Part shown: in pieces, positions 6,203 through 9,661 of the stretch | Numbering within the stretch: the first letter of the stretch is position 1 | Layout: each line of letters begins with the position of its first letter | Assembly: GCA_030043575.1 (NCBI GenBank) | Contig: JASHXK010000317.1 | Coordinates: 1-9,661, forward strand | Origin: Terriglobales bacterium | GTDB lineage: Bacteria > Acidobacteriota > Terriglobia > Terriglobales > Acidobacteriaceae | DNA: 9,661 bases | Direction: 5' to 3' | Position numbers and translations under genes: made by a program | Notes under the pieces: model-generated | The model's database searches: none | Told to the model about the DNA's origin: nothing | What the model saw: only the letters and a program-made list of their open reading frames with translations

Positions 6203-6652
6203 ATGGCCGAGTGGGTCCACACGTTTAAAGGCGCGGTGCTGGCGTCGGAATACGACTTTGCCAGCCACATGAATTCCAGAATGTATGTCTCGCGCTTCGA
6301 TCAGGCTACGTGGTTCTTGTTGCATGCCATCGGAATGACGCCTGCGTCGATGAAGCAGCAGAACCTGCGCGTGGCCATCGTCCGGCAGAATTTTCAGTTC
6401 CTCGAGGAACTGCGCGGCGGCGAACTGGTGGAAATCAAAAGCGGCTTTCTCGCCGTCGGCGAAAAGTACTTCCGCTTTCTCCACCAGATGTACGACGACG
6501 AATCCGGCAAGATGGTCGCCACCTGCGACAGCGTCGCCGTCCAGGCCAGTCTCGAATCAGGCAAGAGCGTGCCACTGACGCAATCGCTCCAGGAAAAAGC
6601 CAAGCATTACTTGGTGACGTCCAATGCGCCGACGGACGTATCTGTCGGATAG
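6203..6652 (+). CDS. Hotdog-fold acyl-CoA thioesterase (4HBT-like)
   Basis: A 149-residue single-domain hotdog protein, the usual length for 4-hydroxybenzoyl-CoA-thioesterase-like enzymes. The N-terminal signature ASEYDFASHMNSRMYVSRF (14-32) matches the family pattern of an active-site Asp followed by a His-Met/Val-Asn turn and the long central helix; D18 is the likely catalytic acid and H22-M23-N24 the turn. The sheet continues as VAIVRQNFQFLEELRGGELVEI (58-79) and MVATCDSVAVQ (104-114). Thioesterases of this kind occur in box clusters and may hydrolyse benzoyl-CoA or dead-end CoA esters to free CoA, which would also lower the inducer level. The role is inferred from position. It is the last gene of the operon, 50 bases after the hydrolase, with AAAGGCGG at 6185-6192 before ATG 6203. 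The 68-base convergent gap to the next gene shows no convincing terminator. Confidence 0.83.
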   Translation: MAEWVHTFKGAVLASEYDFASHMNSRMYVSRFDQATWFLLHAIGMTPASMKQQNLRVAIVRQNFQFLEELRGGELVEIKSGFLAVGEKYFRFLHQMYDDESGKMVATCDSVAVQASLESGKSVPLTQSLQEKAKHYLVTSNAPTDVSVG

Positions 6653-6720
6653 CCCAAGTGAAGACCCTTGCAACTTGCGCATTCGCGAGCGCTAACTCTG
6701 AACTCGATCCGAAGCGCACC

Positions 6721-7998
6721 CTACGGCGCGAACTCCCACACGACTCCATTCTGATTCATGCCACCGTTCACCGTCGTGCCGTAAATATTGCCGCTCGCAT
6801 CGAGCACTACCGGTCCCTCCGGATAGTGGCCATCGTTGGTGGCGCCAAATGAGTACAGGTTTGAGTACACCCACATGCTGCCGTTATAGGCCAGGTCGAA
6901 GAGTTCACCGAAGGTGTTGGCGCCGCCGTAATAACAGACGCCGTACAGGTGCCCGGCCGCGCTCATGGTGACGCCGGGGCGGGGATTGCATTCGCCGCTG
7001 AAGTTGACCAGAGCGATATAGGTCCAGCCGCCATCGGAAGGACTAAGCTCGAAAACCGACCCATTGCCGCCATCCGGTCCGCCGTTTAAGGTCGTGCCGT
7101 ATAAGTTGCCCGAGCCGTCAATGGTGAGCGTGCCTTGCGGTTCGTATCCGCTAGTGCTTCCGTCAAAATAAAGAATGATATTCTCGGTCCAACTGCCGTT
7201 CGACGGCACCAGTTGGTAAACGATTCCGCAGCCGGATTCGCAGTTCGGGGAGTTTCCGCCGAAATTCGTGGTTCCATACAGATTGCCGGCGCTGTCGAAG
7301 ATCACGCCTGACTCCGGAGTGGCGCCGTCGTCCCCGCTACCGAAGTTGTGCAGAATGGTCTCCGTCCAGCTGCCTCCCGATGGCGACAACTCAAATACCA
7401 CCCCCTTGTCGTTCGTGCCGCCGTAACTTGTCGTGCCATAGATATTGCCGGCGCTGTCGAAGATCAGATTGCCGAAGCCGGGATTCAATCCATCGGGATT
7501 TCCTGTGAAGGAGTGAATCGCCGTCTCAATCCAATAGCAAGTGACCGCCTTGCACACGGTAAGCGGCGGCCGCAATTCAAAGACGGTTCCAGCGTCGAGC
7601 GTTCCACCGAATGCCGTCGTTCCGTAAAGCGCGCCGTTGGGCCCGATGGTGATACCAGCTTGAGGGACTCCGCCGTCGTCGAGGCCTGTGAATTCGTACA
7701 GCGAGCTCAGAGTCCAGGCTGAATGCCTTTCGGTCAGCCTGTAAACCACACCGCTGTTGCCGCTTCCCCCGCTGGTCGTCGTTCCGTACAAGGTTCCTGT
7801 TCCGCCGAGGGTCACCCCGCTCGTGGGCAACGATCCATCCATCCCGCCACTGAAGAAGTGCAGAATGTCGTCGCTTTGCGCCTGTGCGATTTGCATTCCG
7901 AGCAAGGTTGACACAGACATGATCGCTAGAAGAACCGCGATCTTCCTGGCCCTGGAATTGAAGTTGAGGTGGAGGGTCCCGAGAGAGTGCTTTTCCAT
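6721..7998 (-). CDS. Secreted GloVer-repeat (TIGR03803-type) beta-propeller protein
   Basis: A 425-residue exported protein made almost wholly of tandem repeats with the core (N)LYGTTxxGG followed by G-V/T-V-F/Y-E-L, the signature of GloVer-repeat proteins common in Acidobacteriota and some other soil bacteria. A Sec signal peptide is clear: basic RARK near 16-19, hydrophobic IAVLLAIMSVSTLLGM, and an AQA site with cleavage likely after residue 40. Seven YG-T-T cores start near residues 71, 125, 187, 241, 300, 352 (as YGVC) and 406, a count that fits a seven-bladed propeller. Six cysteines (149, 154, 253, 257, 337, 355) could form three disulfides in the exported protein. ATG 7998 is chosen over the upstream ATG at 8040 because AAGGAG lies six bases before it and it gives a normal signal peptide. 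No membrane anchor or sorting signal follows the last repeat. Function is unknown; it is convergent with, and unrelated to, the box operon. Confidence 0.88.
   Translation of the reverse strand: MEKHSLGTLHLNFNSRARKIAVLLAIMSVSTLLGMQIAQAQSDDILHFFSGGMDGSLPTSGVTLGGTGTLYGTTTSGGSGNSGVVYRLTERHSAWTLSSLYEFTGLDDGGVPQAGITIGPNGALYGTTAFGGTLDAGTVFELRPPLTVCKAVTCYWIETAIHSFTGNPDGLNPGFGNLIFDSAGNIYGTTSYGGTNDKGVVFELSPSGGSWTETILHNFGSGDDGATPESGVIFDSAGNLYGTTNFGGNSPNCESGCGIVYQLVPSNGSWTENIILYFDGSTSGYEPQGTLTIDGSGNLYGTTLNGGPDGGNGSVFELSPSDGGWTYIALVNFSGECNPRPGVTMSAAGHLYGVCYYGGANTFGELFDLAYNGSMWVYSNLYSFGATNDGHYPEGPVVLDASGNIYGTTVNGGMNQNGVVWEFAP
6724..7866 (-). repeat. Seven tandem GloVer repeats in the secreted protein
   Basis: Seven protein repeats of roughly 52-62 residues share the core YGTT-x2-GG and an upstream D-G-x-x-P-x-x-x-(L/V)-x-x-(D/G)-x-x-G segment. 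Spacings between cores are 54, 62, 54, 59, 52 and 54. The longer ones carry inserts with Cys pairs (C149/C154 and C253/C257). The sixth repeat has diverged to YGVC with a second Cys 18 residues earlier. Confidence 0.85.
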
Positions 7999-8004
7999 GG
8001 CCTT

Positions 8005-8010
8005 CTCCTT
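8005..8010 (-). promoter_or_regulatory. Ribosome binding site of the GloVer gene
   Basis: Minus-strand AAGGAG lies six bases before ATG 7998 and decides the start against the in-frame ATG at 8040. The rest of the 205-base gap up to 8203 shows no promoter I can defend: TTGACG at 8068-8063 and TATCGT at 8057-8052 occur, but not at usable spacing. Confidence 0.8.
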
Positions 8011-8203
8011 AATCCGGAAATGGCCTCCCGGTGCGGGCACGTTACCTCTGAACGATAGGCGCCGTCAATGCGAATTCGTGCTTTTACATATTGATAATGC
8101 ACGCCCGCGATGTTCTTTGGCTTCCATCTTAGAATGCAACGGGTTGGAACAGGACGGGACGGCGTGGCGAGCTGTCCCCGGCTGCATCTGCCAAGCTCAG
8201 CTC

Positions 8204-9661
8204 CTAATGCGCGCTGAAGCCGACGCTCTCCCATAGCGGCGCGGGATCGTAGACCACGCCATTCGCCACCACCGTGCGCACGGTTCGCAGGTTGTGGATG
8301 TCGTCAAGCGGATTCGCGTCAAGCACATCGAGATCAGCGCGCTTCCCTACTTCCACACTGCCGCTATCAGCGTCCACCTTCAACGCGCGTGCTGGCACAA
8401 TCGTTGCCGCCTGCAGCGCTTCCATCGGCGTGAAGCCCGCCTCGACATACAGCTCGACTTCGCGATAAAGAGAGAATCCCGGTACAGCCTGATCGGTTCC
8501 CGCAACGATGGGCACGCCCGCGCGATGCAGTGCGCCGATCATGGCCAAGTCATTCTGCCTGATCTTCTGCGCATACGCGGCCGCTTCCGGAGGCACTCCG
8601 CCGCTGACCAACTGCTCGCGTAACTGGGGAGCGACCCGCGCGATACCTGGCTCCATTTGCGTCGCCGGTTCGCTGGCCGCACGTGTCATCATCTCGAAGA
8701 GTGCCATCGTGGGATCGATCACGGTTCCGTGCTGCTTGAGGAACGCCACCGCTTGCTTGCCCTGTTCCGAGTTGACGTCTACCGAAGCAAGTACCTTCAG
8801 TCGCTCCAGCCCCCTGACCTTCCTCGGGTCAAAATCCTTCGGCAGCAGAAGATCAGTGACGTAATGGATATGATTGATCATGTCCATACCATCTTCCACG
8901 CCTTCATAGGCGTTCATTCCGTTCGGAATATGGCCGGTCACGGTCATGCCGAGCTTGTGCGCGTCAGTGCAGATAGCCTTCACATTTTCCGGCTTAACCG
9001 AGCTGTAAATCTTGATCTGCTGAAATCCGGAATCGTGGTAGCGAGTAACCCACATCTCCGCGTCGGCCGGCGAATTCACTCGCGTGATGCCAATCGCCAT
9101 CGGACTGTCACCATCCACGATTCCTGCCAGGAGCATGTGCGGACCCAGCGCCTTGCCGCTGTTGACCGCATCGCGAACCTGCGTGATGAAATCGTATTCG
9201 TTGCCGACATCGCGAACCGTGGTCACCCCCGCAGCGAGATAAATCGGCCCCCACTCCACCTGCTCGTAGTGCGCATGCATGTCCCACAAACCCGGGATGA
9301 TGTACTTGCCGCTGACATCAATCCGCTGCGCGTCAGCGGGAATCTGCACGCTCGCGCTCGGCCCAGCCGCGACGATCTTGCCATTGCTGGTGACAACTGT
9401 TGCGTTGGCGATCGGCGGCTTGCCTGTGCCGTCGATCAAGGTCGCACCGACAAACGCAAACGTGCCGGTGCGACGTCCTGGCATCTTCCGGCTCATCTCG
9501 GTGAGCGCCGCCATTTCGTCATGCGCAGCGCTGGCCACGAAATTCGAAAGTGCGGATTCGTAGCCGTCGCGCACCGCCTCGAAGTGATCAAACTCCGCGT
9601 CCGTCGAAACCAGCGCCGCGAGGTTGTTGCTGCTGTCCATCCACAGCGTCTCCATCCCCCA
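8204..9661 (-). CDS. Metal-dependent amidohydrolase (imidazolonepropionase/prolidase-like), 5' end beyond right edge
   Basis: The frame ends with TAG at 8206-8204 and is open through the right edge, so the true start is probably outside. At least 485 residues are present. Numbering from the first Met at 9655, residues 64-460 are an amidohydrolase: GATLIDGTG at 70-78 (beta-sandwich strand), the metal motif HAH at 127-129 in GLWDMHAHYE, likely carboxylated lysine K215 in QQIKIYSS, H242 in TGHIPNG, H262 or H264 in INHIHY, and D388 in AGTDQAV. The end KRADLDVLDANPLDDI is typical of this family. A complete metal site implies an active hydrolase, probably on a cyclic amide or dipeptide-like bond; the substrate is unknown. 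Before the domain lie over 60 conserved-looking residues (LWMDSSNNLAALVSTDAEFD and a following helix), and the frame continues as Trp-Gly beyond the first Met with no ribosome site. The gene is therefore likely longer, with an N-terminal domain off the edge. The gap to the GloVer gene is 205 bases. Confidence 0.86.
   Translation of the reverse strand, partial: WGMETLWMDSSNNLAALVSTDAEFDHFEAVRDGYESALSNFVASAAHDEMAALTEMSRKMPGRRTGTFAFVGATLIDGTGKPPIANATVVTSNGKIVAAGPSASVQIPADAQRIDVSGKYIIPGLWDMHAHYEQVEWGPIYLAAGVTTVRDVGNEYDFITQVRDAVNSGKALGPHMLLAGIVDGDSPMAIGITRVNSPADAEMWVTRYHDSGFQQIKIYSSVKPENVKAICTDAHKLGMTVTGHIPNGMNAYEGVEDGMDMINHIHYVTDLLLPKDFDPRKVRGLERLKVLASVDVNSEQGKQAVAFLKQHGTVIDPTMALFEMMTRAASEPATQMEPGIARVAPQLREQLVSGGVPPEAAAYAQKIRQNDLAMIGALHRAGVPIVAGTDQAVPGFSLYREVELYVEAGFTPMEALQAATIVPARALKVDADSGSVEVGKRADLDVLDANPLDDIHNLRTVRTVVANGVVYDPAPLWESVGFSAH

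Noticed and set aside
6653..6720. Possible terminator in the convergent gap (GCGC...TCGCGA...GCGC)
   Set aside because: The symmetry is short and interrupted, and no T-run follows on either strand.
8090..8101. GATAATGCA, resembling the shared TATAATGCA element
   Set aside because: It has one mismatch and points along the plus strand, where no gene follows; there is no second TGCA at six bases.
1..9661. tRNA, rRNA, CRISPR array, insertion sequence or attachment site
   Set aside because: I saw no cloverleaf, rRNA segment, spaced identical repeats, transposase or terminal inverted repeats in reading the window.

Overview
The window is about 60% G+C by eye and gene-dense. It carries most of a gene cluster for aerobic benzoate degradation through benzoyl-CoA 2,3-epoxide (the box pathway), followed by two unrelated minus-strand genes. 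The organism is probably a soil-type Acidobacteriota or a similar bacterium. That rests on a secreted GloVer-repeat protein and an imidazolonepropionase-like amidohydrolase with a long N-terminal extension beside the box genes. It is an inference, not a proof.

Left part (1-1525, minus strand). The first 135 codons of boxC (benzoyl-CoA-dihydrodiol lyase) run off the left edge. Behind it is boxR, an XRE-type repressor fused to a shikimate-kinase-like effector domain. The 164-base gap between boxR and boxC holds a TGCA-N6-TGCA site wrapped around a TATAAT box, and a 33-bp imperfect dyad.

Middle part (1558-6652, plus strand). A tightly spaced divergent operon starts back to back with boxR. It encodes a MioC-like flavodoxin, BoxD (3,4-dehydroadipyl-CoA semialdehyde dehydrogenase), BclA (benzoate-CoA ligase), an alpha/beta hydrolase and a hotdog-fold thioesterase. 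BclA makes benzoyl-CoA. BoxA/BoxB (not in the window, expected left of boxC) would epoxidise it, BoxC would open the ring, and BoxD would oxidise the resulting semialdehyde. The thioesterase and hydrolase look like accessory or CoA-salvage enzymes. The flavodoxin is the unexpected member and may be an electron carrier for the epoxidase.

Right part (6721-9661, minus strand). A secreted seven-repeat GloVer protein converges on the box operon. Upstream of it lies the 3' part of a metal-dependent amidohydrolase gene that is open across the right edge. Neither has an evident link to benzoate metabolism.

The most interesting items are the flavodoxin placed first in a box operon, and the layered regulatory DNA: BzdR/BoxR-like TGCA sites, a 10-mer shared by the boxC and boxR promoters, a separate 33-bp dyad, and face-to-face promoters between boxR and the flavodoxin gene.
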